Shown in pieces: positions 1 through 9,289 of a stretch of 64,000 bases of DNA. The notes beneath the pieces are model-generated. The model did no database searches and was not told the DNA's origin. It saw only the letters and a list, made by a program, of their open reading frames with translations. The position numbers were made by a program, and so were the translations under genes. The number at the start of each line of letters is the position of its first letter. Positions within the stretch are counted from its first letter, which is position 1. The stretch comes from Verrucomicrobiales bacterium (GTDB taxonomy: Bacteria; Verrucomicrobiota; Verrucomicrobiia; Verrucomicrobiales; DEV007), in NCBI GenBank assembly GCA_029210205.1, contig JARGOD010000011.1, forward strand, positions 1 to 64,000, given 5' to 3'.

Positions 1-284
1 GCGAGTGTTTTTTTCATCAATTGTTTGTTCAGAGTTGGTTTTGTGTCGGACCGGACTTTTGCCGATCCGAGGAGACGTTGCCTGAGGGCAGGTTCCGCAT
101 CAAATGGCGACCCGTATCAATCTTGTCACAAACCCCCTCTTCATTTTTCTGCCCCGACTAGCCCTAAACCCCTTTCAGTCAATCGGTTAAGAGCAGTGAA
201 AACGTTTATTGGAAGAAGGGAGACAAAATTAAATGTCCCTATTTCAAGTTTGCCATGATTGGCCAATTTTGAGAATTTACCGGA

Positions 285-713
285 ATGGAAGAAGCAGCAC
301 CTCCGACACCTCAAAAGACTTCGCCCGGAAAAATCGTCGCCTATGTCGGTTGTGGCTGCCTCGGGCTCGTCGCTCTTATTTTCGCCGGGGTCGCCATTCT
401 CTTTTTCGGAGTTCTCGGGATTATCAAAAAAAGCGATACCTACACGGATACGCTCGCTCTCGTCCAATCCCACCCAGAAGCGATCGAAGCGCTGGGCCAA
501 CCGATCGAGGTAGGTTTCTGGATGACTGGCAATGTCAGCATCGAAAACGGCGAAGGCGAATCCAGCTTGTCCGTTCCCGTCTCCGGGCCAAAAGGCAGCG
601 GCACATTCGTCGTCGAAGCCGATAAAGCATCCGGGGCTGCGAATTGGAACTACACGACACGTGAGCTTCGCATCGACGGAGATGACGCCGGGGTAATCCA
701 ACTCGGTCCGTGA
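285..713 (+). CDS. Membrane-anchored protein resembling the Coa1 (cytochrome oxidase assembly factor) family
   Basis: N-terminal TM helix followed by EALGQPIEVGFWMTGNVSIENGEGESSLSVPVSGPKGSGTFVVEA, a Coa1-like pattern (GxPI...G...PVxGPKGxG). Confidence 0.6.
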   Translation: MEEAAPPTPQKTSPGKIVAYVGCGCLGLVALIFAGVAILFFGVLGIIKKSDTYTDTLALVQSHPEAIEALGQPIEVGFWMTGNVSIENGEGESSLSVPVSGPKGSGTFVVEADKASGAANWNYTTRELRIDGDDAGVIQLGP

Positions 714-770
714 TCAGAGTCCTTTCTTTGCGCCCGTTGCCACGGGCCACCCTTGGTGCGACCATCCCGC

Positions 771-1463
771 ATGTACATTTTCGTGTTCATTTTCATGATA
801 GCGCTCGGCATCACCTTCTGGGGACGCGGTCGATACGTGAAAATTTATGGTGAGGAGACGGAGAACAGACTCCTCGCAAATCTCTCCGGCAGTGAACTCG
901 CTGAGAAAATTCTAAATTCCCGGGGGATCGAAGGTGTGACCGTAGCGAAAAGCCGCAGCTTACTTGAAGATTTTTATTCCCCGGAAAAAAAAGAGATCTC
1001 TTTAGCCCCTTGTCACTTCGACGGCACCAATTTTCCCGCCCTCGCCGTCGCTGCCCAACAAGCCGGCAAGGCGATCCAGGATTTTGAAGGCCATCGTCCC
1101 CTCATGTGGCGAACCTCGGTGATCCGCTGGACTGTCTATTTAAGTATCCCACTCGCGATCGTGGCACTCGTGACAACCCTCATGGGCATGACCAAAACCA
1201 TTCTGCCCATGGTGCTTCTCATCTGGTCTGCGATTGCCTTTTGGAATGTTGCCACGATCCCGACAGAGCTCGATGCTGGAGAACGCGCCAAAAAGCAGCT
1301 CAAAAAGCTCAAGGTATTCCGGAACCTTGACGAGCGAGTCGGCGTCGAACGGGTCATGGGCGCCGCCAGCACCGCCTATCTTGACGGGTTTTTCACGGTC
1401 GCTTCGTGGGTCGGGAATATCCTGATGCCGTGGGCCCGGAAGCGAATGAATCCGGATCCGTGA
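771..1463 (+). CDS. YugP/Zn_peptidase_2-type membrane metallopeptidase homologue with degenerate active site
   Basis: Overall similarity to YugP family (SGSELAEKILNSRGIEGVTV, FYSPEKKEISL, ALAVAAQQAGKAIQ, IPTELDAGERAKK, GAASTAYL); ORF opens at TTG 753 but ATG 771 starts a TM segment. Confidence 0.75.
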   Translation: MYIFVFIFMIALGITFWGRGRYVKIYGEETENRLLANLSGSELAEKILNSRGIEGVTVAKSRSLLEDFYSPEKKEISLAPCHFDGTNFPALAVAAQQAGKAIQDFEGHRPLMWRTSVIRWTVYLSIPLAIVALVTTLMGMTKTILPMVLLIWSAIAFWNVATIPTELDAGERAKKQLKKLKVFRNLDERVGVERVMGAASTAYLDGFFTVASWVGNILMPWARKRMNPDP

Positions 1464-1475
1464 GGCTTCAATCGA

Positions 1476-2174
1476 TTAATCAAGCGGAGTCAGAATGATA
1501 TCCTTGAACCACACGACCTGACCGTGGTTCTGAAATCCAATGTAGCCTTTTCTCGGTTTGTCTTTGATCGCGACCTTAAACTTATTGGCAGTCCCATCAG
1601 GATTCTTACCCACTTCAGGCCAGTCATTCACATCGACGTTAAAGACTTCAACGCCGTTGATGTGACAAATAATCTGCGGACCTACGGCCCTCAGCTTGAG
1701 CGTGTCCCATTCCCCCACCGGATTTGCAGGATTCGCCGAAGGCCCCTTTCCTTCATAGAATGAACCATTGAGTTTCCGGACGTCTTTCTCCCCGTGCGTT
1801 TTTTGAAAACCAACATTGTCCATGAGCTGCACCTCGTGCCCCTGATGAACGGAATCATCTCTCGTTGAACGGTAAAACACCCCGCTGTTAGCTCCCTCGG
1901 AGAGCTTGTAGGAAAGAGTGAGTTCGAAATTTTCATACTCCCCTTTGGTCCAGAGATAGCCCATTCCTTGAATTTTCTTTTTCCCGTTCTTGTCGACGAC
2001 CTCTTTCATCTTGCAGGTCAAAGCGCCTTCTTCATCAATGAACCAAGCGCCTTCGGCAAAATCAAAAGCCCCCAGCGAGGTGCCGTCGAACAAGACCTGC
2101 GCCTTCTTCTCTTCAGCATTACTGAGAAGAAGGCCTGCGAAAAGTGAAAGCGAGCCAAGGAGGAGTGTTTTCAT
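1476..2174 (-). CDS. DUF1080 (3-keto-disaccharide hydrolase) family secreted protein
   Basis: Signal peptide MKTLLLGSLSLFAGLLLS; LFDGTSLGAFDF, YENFELTLSYKLSEGANSGVFYRS, GYIGFQNHGQVVWFKDIILTPLD typical of DUF1080. Confidence 0.9.
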   Translation of the reverse strand: MKTLLLGSLSLFAGLLLSNAEEKKAQVLFDGTSLGAFDFAEGAWFIDEEGALTCKMKEVVDKNGKKKIQGMGYLWTKGEYENFELTLSYKLSEGANSGVFYRSTRDDSVHQGHEVQLMDNVGFQKTHGEKDVRKLNGSFYEGKGPSANPANPVGEWDTLKLRAVGPQIICHINGVEVFNVDVNDWPEVGKNPDGTANKFKVAIKDKPRKGYIGFQNHGQVVWFKDIILTPLD

Positions 2175-2220
2175 GCGGAAAATCTGACAGGCTCGCCGCT
2201 GTTCGCCAAGCACGGGATCG

Positions 2221-3015
2221 CTATCGGATCTGCGGGATCGCGCTAAGGAGCACTTTCGTGACTTCGCTCTGCGGCGATTCAAAAACGCTGTCAGCCCCGC
2301 CCACTTCGACGATTTTCCCCTCGTCCATCACCGCAATGCGATCCGCGATATAGCGAACCACGGAGAGGTCGTGGGAAATGAAAATCATCGTAAGATTCAG
2401 TTCATCGCGAAGGTCGGCGAGCAAGTTCAGAATCTGCGATTGAATCGAAACATCCAGCGCCGAAACCGGCTCATCAGCGAGGATCAGCTTAGGTTCCGGC
2501 CCCAGCGCACGCGCGATCGCAATCCGCTGACGCTGACCGCCGGAAAATTCGTGGGGGTATTTGCGAATGTAACGACTGTCTAGACCGACGCGCTCCATCA
2601 GTTCGGAAACCGCCGCCTCGAGCCCGTCGCGATCCGATTGCAGTTCAGTCCTTCGCGTCAGGATTGCCTCCGCAAGGGTGCTGAAAATCGTCATCCGGGG
2701 ATTCAGCGACGCGTAAGGGTCCTGAAAAATCATCTGAAAATCGCGGCGGCGTTTTCGAATTTCGTCCGGAGGCAAGTCGGCGAGACGCTCACCTTCGAGA
2801 ACAACACTGCCTGAGGTCGGCGTCAACAGCTGCATGACGAGGCGCGAGAGCGTCGATTTTCCGCATCCACTTTCCCCGACGAGCCCTAAGATCTCCCCTT
2901 TCTCAATCGACAACGAAACATCATCGACTGCTTTCACCGTCGTCGTGGTATTTCCAAACCAGCCATCACGTTTTGTGAAATGCTTCGTCAGATTCTGAAG
3001 TTCGAGATAAGACAT
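2221..3015 (-). CDS. Peptide/dipeptide ABC transporter ATP-binding protein (OppF/DppF type)
   Basis: Walker A GESGCGKS, signature FSGGQRQRIAIARAL, Walker B LILADEPVSALD. Confidence 0.93.
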   Translation of the reverse strand: MSYLELQNLTKHFTKRDGWFGNTTTTVKAVDDVSLSIEKGEILGLVGESGCGKSTLSRLVMQLLTPTSGSVVLEGERLADLPPDEIRKRRRDFQMIFQDPYASLNPRMTIFSTLAEAILTRRTELQSDRDGLEAAVSELMERVGLDSRYIRKYPHEFSGGQRQRIAIARALGPEPKLILADEPVSALDVSIQSQILNLLADLRDELNLTMIFISHDLSVVRYIADRIAVMDEGKIVEVGGADSVFESPQSEVTKVLLSAIPQIR

Positions 3016-3024
3016 GATTCTCTA

Positions 3025-4014
3025 TTAAGCGCTCAACTTCACGGCAAGACAAGCGGGGCAGTCCTGCACCCAATGACCCGGATCCACTTCTTTAAGCGCG
3101 GGCCTCGAGACAGCATGGGCGGGCATGCCTTCGTGCTCTGGACAGCGTGGGGCAAAGGCACATCCTCCAATGTCGTGCGCTAAATTCGGCGGCAAGCCGG
3201 GGATGGTATAAAGCTTTTCGCCCTTGGACTGCAGCGCCGGAATCGATCGCTGCAAAGCCCTCGTGTAGGCATGACGTGGGCAGGAAAAGAGCGTCTTCAC
3301 ATCAGCCCGCTCTACGAATCGACCGGCATACATCACATTCACTTGATCACAAACTTCGGAAACGACGGCGAGATCATGCGTGATAAAAATGACAGCCGTT
3401 CCCAATTCTTCCTGCCTCGCCTTGATGAGATCGAGCACCTGCCGCTGGATCGTGACGTCGAGCGCGGTCGTCGGCTCATCGGCGATCAAAATCTCAGGGC
3501 GCGTGATCAGCGCCATCGCGATCATGACCCGCTGTCGCATCCCTCCCGAGAACTCATGCGGATAACTGTGAATCCGTTTTTTCGCATCCGGAATTCCCAC
3601 CGCCTCAAGCTCGGCAACGGCCCGGTCGAGCGCTTCCGTCTTTCCGATCCCCTCGTGAATCAAGAGCGGCTCGATAAGCTGCGTCGAAATTCTGAGGTAG
3701 GGATTCAACGAAGTCATCGGGTCCTGAAAAATAAGGCCAATCCGTTTTCCGCGAACCTGGCGAATCTCGTCCTCTTTCAACGAAAGCAGATCGAGATCGC
3801 CGAACTTCGCGGTTCCTCCCTCGATCTTACCGGGAGGCTGCGGGATCAATTGCAGCAGGGAATAACAAGTCACCGACTTACCCGATCCCGACTCGCCGAC
3901 GATGCCGACCGTTTCCCCCGCCTCAACATTGAAAGAGACTCCGTCGACCGCCTTGACGACTCCGTCGCGGGTGTGGAACCAGGTTTTGAGATCGTTGACT
4001 TCGAGCAATGCCAT
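3025..4014 (-). CDS. Peptide/dipeptide ABC transporter ATP-binding protein (OppD/DppD type)
   Basis: GESGSGKS, FSGGMRQRVMIAMAL, ILIADEPTTALD and C-terminal oligopeptide-ABC cysteine region GCAFAPRCP. Confidence 0.94.
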   Translation of the reverse strand: MALLEVNDLKTWFHTRDGVVKAVDGVSFNVEAGETVGIVGESGSGKSVTCYSLLQLIPQPPGKIEGGTAKFGDLDLLSLKEDEIRQVRGKRIGLIFQDPMTSLNPYLRISTQLIEPLLIHEGIGKTEALDRAVAELEAVGIPDAKKRIHSYPHEFSGGMRQRVMIAMALITRPEILIADEPTTALDVTIQRQVLDLIKARQEELGTAVIFITHDLAVVSEVCDQVNVMYAGRFVERADVKTLFSCPRHAYTRALQRSIPALQSKGEKLYTIPGLPPNLAHDIGGCAFAPRCPEHEGMPAHAVSRPALKEVDPGHWVQDCPACLAVKLSA

Positions 4015-4024
4015 GGTTCAAAAA

Positions 4025-4255
4025 TTAATTTGCGGCGGTTAGCCATGCAATGACACGGCAACGGCTCATGTCGTAGGGAGAAAAATCCACCGTGACCGAA
4101 ATGCCGGATGGATCATCCAAAGGTGGCTTAGGCCCCTTTTTTTCCAGAATCGCATAGGCCCGATACCCGTTCGACATCTCGACTTCATAGAGCCGCGCCG
4201 CTTCATGCGTCTCTGTGATGCGCCCCTGCGCCCGTATCGGTGGTCGTTCCGCCAT
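4025..4255 (-). CDS. Divergent translation initiation factor IF-1-like S1-fold protein
   Basis: [30 protein letters not shown]...[20 protein letters not shown] aligns with the IF-1 pattern (VELxNGHxxxAHI...VTVELSPYDxxxGRI). Confidence 0.75.
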   Translation of the reverse strand: MAERPPIRAQGRITETHEAARLYEVEMSNGYRAYAILEKKGPKPPLDDPSGISVTVDFSPYDMSRCRVIAWLTAAN

Positions 4256-4419
4256 ATCAGGATTGTGTCAGAGATTCAGGGCTTGGCAACGATAGAGCGG
4301 GTCATTTCAACAATCTGATGGTCCTGAGGATCGTAAATCCACCGCGAGCGCGAAAAATTCGTTGCTCTCTTCTCATCTTACCTCTCTATACAGGACAAAA
4401 TAACCCACCTTCTGGACTC

Positions 4420-5652
4420 ATGGCACGCATCAACGACAACTTCCTCAAACTCAAAGCCGGCTACCTTTTCCCCGAAATCGGGCGACGCGTCGGTGCTTAC
4501 ACCTCGGCAAATCCTGAAGCAGCCGGAAAACTGATCCGTTGCGGCATCGGCGATGTCACCGAGCCCCTTCCTCTCGCCTGCCGCGAAGCGATGCACGCCG
4601 CCGTCGATGAGCAGGGCAATTCCGAGACTTTCCGCGGCTACGGCCCCGAGCAGGGCTACGACTTTCTCCGCGAAGCAATTGTTGAGAATCAGTTCGCCGG
4701 TCTCGGCATCTCCGCTGACGAGGTCTTCATCTCCGACGGCTCCAAGTGTGACTCCGGAAACATTCTCGATATTTTCGGTCCCGGAAACAAGATCGCGATC
4801 ACCGATCCGGTTTACCCCGTCTATGTCGACACCAACGTCATGATCGGAAACACCGGCGAAGCGGATGATAATGGCGCATACGCAGGCCTCGTTTATCTGC
4901 CCTGCACCGCGGAGAACAGCTTCGTCCCCGCGATTCCCGAAGAGAAAGTCGATCTCATCTACCTCTGCTACCCGAACAATCCAACGGGCGAAACCGCGAC
5001 GCGCGAGCAGCTCGAAGCCTGGATTGCCTACGCAAAGGAGAACAAAGCGATCATCCTCTACGATGCCGCCTACGAAGCCTTCATCCAGGAAGATAACGTG
5101 CCGCACTCCATCTTCGAGATCGAAGGTGCTCACGAGTGCGCCATTGAATTCCGCAGCTTCTCCAAAAATGGCGGCTTCACTGGAACCCGCTGCGCCTACA
5201 CCGTGATTCCTAAAGCACTCATGGGATACACCGAGGGCGGCGATGCGCAATCAATCCACTCGCTCTGGTCGCGACGCCACAGCACGAAGTTCAACGGCGC
5301 GAGCTATCCTGTCCAGCGAGGAGCCGCCGCCGTTTTCTCCGAAGAAGGCAAGGCGCAAGTCTCCGCACTCATCAAGGGCTACATGGAAAATGCAGCCCTC
5401 TTGCGCGAAGCTTGCGAAAAAATCGGCCTCTCCGTTTTCGGCGGTATCAACGCCCCGTATGTCTGGGTCAGCTGCCCCGAAGGCGTAAGCTCATGGGACA
5501 TGTTTGACCGCATGCTTGAAGACGCGCAGGTCGTCATTACCCCCGGTGCCGGATTCGGCGCCGCCGGTGAAGGCTACTTCCGGATCTCCGCCTTCAACAG
5601 CCGCGCAAACGTCGAAGAAGTCTGCCGCCGAATCGCGGAGAACCTGGGCTAG
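4420..5652 (+). CDS. dapL: LL-diaminopimelate aminotransferase
   Basis: [89 protein letters not shown]. Confidence 0.96.
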   Translation: MARINDNFLKLKAGYLFPEIGRRVGAYTSANPEAAGKLIRCGIGDVTEPLPLACREAMHAAVDEQGNSETFRGYGPEQGYDFLREAIVENQFAGLGISADEVFISDGSKCDSGNILDIFGPGNKIAITDPVYPVYVDTNVMIGNTGEADDNGAYAGLVYLPCTAENSFVPAIPEEKVDLIYLCYPNNPTGETATREQLEAWIAYAKENKAIILYDAAYEAFIQEDNVPHSIFEIEGAHECAIEFRSFSKNGGFTGTRCAYTVIPKALMGYTEGGDAQSIHSLWSRRHSTKFNGASYPVQRGAAAVFSEEGKAQVSALIKGYMENAALLREACEKIGLSVFGGINAPYVWVSCPEGVSSWDMFDRMLEDAQVVITPGAGFGAAGEGYFRISAFNSRANVEEVCRRIAENLG

Positions 5653-5671
5653 TGACCAAGGACCTCAAGCT

Positions 5672-5715
5672 CCCCCTGAGCTTGTGAAATTTTTCACAAA
5701 CGGGTTGCTCAGGGG
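5672..5715. promoter_or_regulatory. Perfect operator palindrome TTGTGAAATTTTTCACAA (5682-5699) nested in a CCCCTGAGC/GCTCAGGGG inverted repeat, upstream of nuoB
   Basis: Direct reading; TTGTGAA-N4-TTCACAA matches Rex-type and TGTGA-N6-TCACA CRP-type consensus; identical 18-mer at 31239. Confidence 0.75.
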
Positions 5716-5755
5716 ATTGGCGGACGTAACATCTGCTAAATAAGCCGACGAAACG

Positions 5756-6298
5756 ATGCCTGAAGCGATTGAACAGCACGCCGCCTACGACTCCAAGGTC
5801 GAAGGAAACATTATCTTCACCCAGGCTGATGCGGCCATTAACTGGATGAGGAAAAATTCGCTCTGGCCCATGCCAATGGGGCTCGCCTGCTGCGCCATCG
5901 AGCTGATGGGCTCCGCCTCCTCCCGCTTTGATATTGCCCGCTTCGGCGCCGAGGTGATGCGTTTTTCGCCCCGTCAATCCGACGTGATGATTGTCGCCGG
6001 CACGGTGACCTACAAAATGGCTCTCGCCGTAAAGCGCGTTTGGGACCAGATGCCCGAGCCAAAGTGGTGCATTGCAATGGGCGCCTGTGCCTCTTCCGGC
6101 GGCATGTATCGCAGCTATGCCGTTCTCCAGGGAATCGATAATCTCATCCCAGTCGATGTTTATGTTTCCGGCTGTCCTCCCCGCCCCGAGGCCCTCATCG
6201 AAGGTCTCATGAAGCTACAGGACAAGATTGCCGACTCGGAGTCTGCGAAGGAGCACTTTCAATCGAAAGAAGATTACCAACCTGAAAAGTCCGCCTGA
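5756..6298 (+). CDS. nuoB: NADH-quinone oxidoreductase subunit B
   Basis: [44 protein letters not shown]. Confidence 0.97.
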   Translation: MPEAIEQHAAYDSKVEGNIIFTQADAAINWMRKNSLWPMPMGLACCAIELMGSASSRFDIARFGAEVMRFSPRQSDVMIVAGTVTYKMALAVKRVWDQMPEPKWCIAMGACASSGGMYRSYAVLQGIDNLIPVDVYVSGCPPRPEALIEGLMKLQDKIADSESAKEHFQSKEDYQPEKSA

Positions 6299-6299
6299 G

Positions 6300-6869
6300 A
6301 TGTCGAGTTCCGTTTCCACCCTTCAGGACCGCTTCGGTGAGTCCATCCTCGAACACGTCGAATTCCGCGGCGAGCAGACTCTCATCGTCGAGGCAACTAA
6401 GGCCAAAGACGTCCTCAAGTATTGCTTCGACGAGCTTGCTTTTGATTACCTCATCGATATCAGCAGTCTCGACAATTTCGGCGAAGAACCAAGGTGGACC
6501 ATGGTCTACGAGCTCTACACAATGGCAAACGGAGCAAATCACCATCTCCGAATCAAGTGCCACCTCAAGGAAGACGAGAAAGCTGACTCCGTTTCCGACC
6601 TCTGGCCCACCGCCGGATGGCACGAGCGCGAGATTTACGACATGATGGGAATCGAGTTCAATGGCCTCGAAGACCACCGCCGCATCCTCATGTGGGAAGG
6701 CTACCCTTATTTTCCGCTTCGCAAAGATTTCCCTCTCGCGGGTCGCCCCAGCGAAATGCCTGATGTTGCTTTCACTGAAAAAGCACCGCTCGAAGGCGGT
6801 CCTTTTGTGACCTCACCTACCTCATCGAGCACCGTCCACCGCGAGCCTCGTTCGCGTGAGATTGATTGA
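6300..6869 (+). CDS. nuoC: NADH-quinone oxidoreductase subunit C
   Basis: PTAGWHEREIYDMMGIEFNGLEDHRRILMWEGYPYFPLRKDFPL. Confidence 0.95.
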   Translation: MSSSVSTLQDRFGESILEHVEFRGEQTLIVEATKAKDVLKYCFDELAFDYLIDISSLDNFGEEPRWTMVYELYTMANGANHHLRIKCHLKEDEKADSVSDLWPTAGWHEREIYDMMGIEFNGLEDHRRILMWEGYPYFPLRKDFPLAGRPSEMPDVAFTEKAPLEGGPFVTSPTSSSTVHREPRSREID

Positions 6870-6958
6870 GACTCCCGCTCTTTGAGGCGGTGCTGATAAG
6901 ATCGTCGCTGTGGGATTTTCAATTGATTCCGGTTCCACCTCGCCGCACTCTGCCGTCT

Positions 6959-7411
6959 ATGGAGTGGATCACTGAAAGCTGGGCTTACATCAAAGAACGC
7001 GAGACACTCTTCGCGTGGATCGGTTCCCTTTCCCTCGCCACCCTCATCGTCAGCGCGATTGTCGTCCCCATCGTGATCCGGCGGATGCCTCACGATTATT
7101 TCCTCGAAAACAGCGAGCAAACCGCAGCCCTCCGCGAAGGTCACCCCGTCCTGCGTGCCCTCTTTCTCATCATGAAAAACTTCGTCGGAGGAATTCTTGT
7201 CCTTGGCGGCATCCTCATGCTCATCACACCGGGACAAGGTGTCCTCACGATTCTGATCGGTCTTCTCCTCATGAACTTTCCGGGGAAACGCCGCTTCGAA
7301 ATTTGGCTGATCCGACTTGGGCCTTTGAACCGCGCGATCAACTGGATTCGTGATAAAGCGGGAAAGAGACCACTGGAATTGCCTGCACCACCCACGTCGA
7401 CGGCATCGTAA
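6959..7411 (+). CDS. PGPGW-type small transmembrane protein
   Basis: GGILVLGGILMLITPGQGVLTILIGLLLMNFPGKRR resembles PGPGW-family membrane proteins. Confidence 0.7.
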   Translation: MEWITESWAYIKERETLFAWIGSLSLATLIVSAIVVPIVIRRMPHDYFLENSEQTAALREGHPVLRALFLIMKNFVGGILVLGGILMLITPGQGVLTILIGLLLMNFPGKRRFEIWLIRLGPLNRAINWIRDKAGKRPLELPAPPTSTAS

Positions 7412-7419
7412 TCACCAAA

Positions 7420-7456
7420 GCCGATATGAAATTCGATTTGTGATTTCCGTATCGGC
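7420..7456 (+). terminator. Hairpin GCCGATA...TATCGGC with inner GAAAT/ATTTC
   Basis: Direct reading of inverted repeats immediately downstream of the PGPGW gene. Confidence 0.45.
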
Positions 7457-7474
7457 GTTCTTATTGCGCGACAC

Positions 7475-8554
7475 ATGAGCGATCACATCAGACTGCATAT
7501 TCCGGGACCCGTCGAGGTCTCGCCGGGAACCTACGAAGCGATGGCTGCCCCCATGATCGGGCACCGCAGCAAGGACTTCGTGAATCTTTACGACGACGTC
7601 CATCCTCGTCTCCAGTCTCTCATGGGCACGACGCAGCCCGTTTTTCTTTCCACTTCGTCTGCCTGGGGTGTCATGGAGGGTGCGATCCGCAACCTTGTGA
7701 ACAAAAAGGTGCTCTGCTGCTGCTCCGGTGCATTCTCCGACAAATGGGTCGATGTCGCGGTACGCTGTGGGAAAAATGCCGAAGCTCTTCAGTATGACTG
7801 GGGAACTCCCGTCGATCCCGCCGACGTCGATGCAAAGCTCACGACCGGTGAGTTTGATGTCGTCACTTTCATCCACAACGAGACCTCGACCGGAGTCATG
7901 AACCCCCTCGCCGAAGTCGCTGCGGTCGTGAACAAATATGACGATGTTCTTCTCGTGACCGACACCGTTTCCAGTTTCACGGTCGTCCCGATTGAGTTCG
8001 ATAAGCTCGGAATCGATGTCCTCCTCACCGGTAGCCAGAAGGCCTTCGCCCTCCCTCCCGGCCTCGCGATTTTCAGCGTCTCTGAAGCCGCATTCGAACG
8101 CGCCGCGGCAATGGAAGACCGTGGCTACTATTTTGACTTCATCGAGTTTCAAAAGAATCAGGCGAAATCAATGACGCCGAGCACACCCTGCATTGCGACG
8201 ATCTACGGACTCCGCCACCAGCTCGACGTGATCTTCGAAGAAGGCGTCGAAAACCGCTTCGCCCGCCATGAGAAGCTCAACAACACAGTCCACGACTGGG
8301 TCCGAGCGAACGGCTTCGACTTTTTCGCCCCGGAAGGCTTCCGCTCCAAGTCGCTGACCTGCCTCGCAAACAACAAAGGTATCGACGTGGCGCAGCTTCA
8401 AAAAATCATGCGCGAAGATCACGCCATGGCCATCGACGGTGGCTACGGCAAGATCAAAGGCACGACCTTCAGACTCTCCAACATGGGCGACGAAACCGAG
8501 GAGACAATTGGGAACCTCCTGAGCGCCCTCGACGATTCGCTCGCGAAGCTCTAG
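7475..8554 (+). CDS. Class V aminotransferase (alanine-glyoxylate/phosphoserine aminotransferase-like)
   Basis: IPGPVEVSPGTYEAMAAPMIGHRSKDF, VTDTVSSFTVVPIEF, PLP lysine context LLTGSQKAFALPPGLA. Confidence 0.88.
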   Translation: MSDHIRLHIPGPVEVSPGTYEAMAAPMIGHRSKDFVNLYDDVHPRLQSLMGTTQPVFLSTSSAWGVMEGAIRNLVNKKVLCCCSGAFSDKWVDVAVRCGKNAEALQYDWGTPVDPADVDAKLTTGEFDVVTFIHNETSTGVMNPLAEVAAVVNKYDDVLLVTDTVSSFTVVPIEFDKLGIDVLLTGSQKAFALPPGLAIFSVSEAAFERAAAMEDRGYYFDFIEFQKNQAKSMTPSTPCIATIYGLRHQLDVIFEEGVENRFARHEKLNNTVHDWVRANGFDFFAPEGFRSKSLTCLANNKGIDVAQLQKIMREDHAMAIDGGYGKIKGTTFRLSNMGDETEETIGNLLSALDDSLAKL

Positions 8555-8562
8555 ATTTCTCC

Positions 8563-8628
8563 CGTAGCAGCGAGCGTGAGCGAGCAGATCGATCAGGCAA
8601 CGGCTGCTCTCTCACCTTCGCTGCTACG
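8563..8628. repeat. 66-bp imperfect palindrome abutting the trpF start codon
   Basis: CGTAGCAGCGA-GC-GTGAGCGAGCAG ... CTGCTCTCTCAC-CT-TCGCTGCTACG read directly; ATG follows at 8629. Confidence 0.85.
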
Positions 8629-9288
8629 ATGAACCCTCTCTTTCGACACGACCTCAACCGCACTGCGGTCAAGATCTGTGGGATCACTACGGGCGATCAG
8701 GCATCCGCGATCATTGAACTGGGAGCCGACGCTCTTGGCATCAATTTCTGGCCGGAATCAAAACGCTACATCGCACTGCCGGAAGCTCTCCCATGGCTTC
8801 TCGATCTCACCGGAACGGTCCCGCGTGTCGCGGTGACCGTCAACGCGACCGACGAGGAGCTGCTCGCCATCTACGAATCTGGCGGGATTGATTTCATCCA
8901 GCTTCACGGCGATGAGACACCTGACAGGGTTAGCTCATTGACCCAACAGGGTTTACCCGTCTTTAAAGCGATGGGCGTGAAAGACCGCGCCATGCTCGAA
9001 AGTGCCGCCGACTACGAATCCCCGACTCTCCTCCTCGACGCCTACGCTCCCACCGAATACGGCGGCAGTGGTGAAATGATGGATTGGTCGCTGGGTGCGA
9101 AAGCGGTCGGGCAATGGCCTGATCGCCAGATTATTCTTGCCGGCGGCCTCAAACCCGACAACGTCGCCGAGGCGGTTCGTCAGGTCCACCCCGTCGGTGT
9201 CGATGTCGCGAGCGGAGTCGAATCCTCCCCCGGCGTGAAGGATCTCGATTTGGTGAAAGCGTTTCTCGAAGCGGCTCGATCTACCTGA
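8629..9288 (+). CDS. trpF: Phosphoribosylanthranilate isomerase
   Basis: VKICGITTGDQA, GINFWPESKRYI, FIQLHGDETPD, LAGGLKPDNVAEAV, GVDVASGVESSPGVKD. Confidence 0.95.
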   Translation: MNPLFRHDLNRTAVKICGITTGDQASAIIELGADALGINFWPESKRYIALPEALPWLLDLTGTVPRVAVTVNATDEELLAIYESGGIDFIQLHGDETPDRVSSLTQQGLPVFKAMGVKDRAMLESAADYESPTLLLDAYAPTEYGGSGEMMDWSLGAKAVGQWPDRQIILAGGLKPDNVAEAVRQVHPVGVDVASGVESSPGVKDLDLVKAFLEAARST

Positions 9289-9289
9289 C

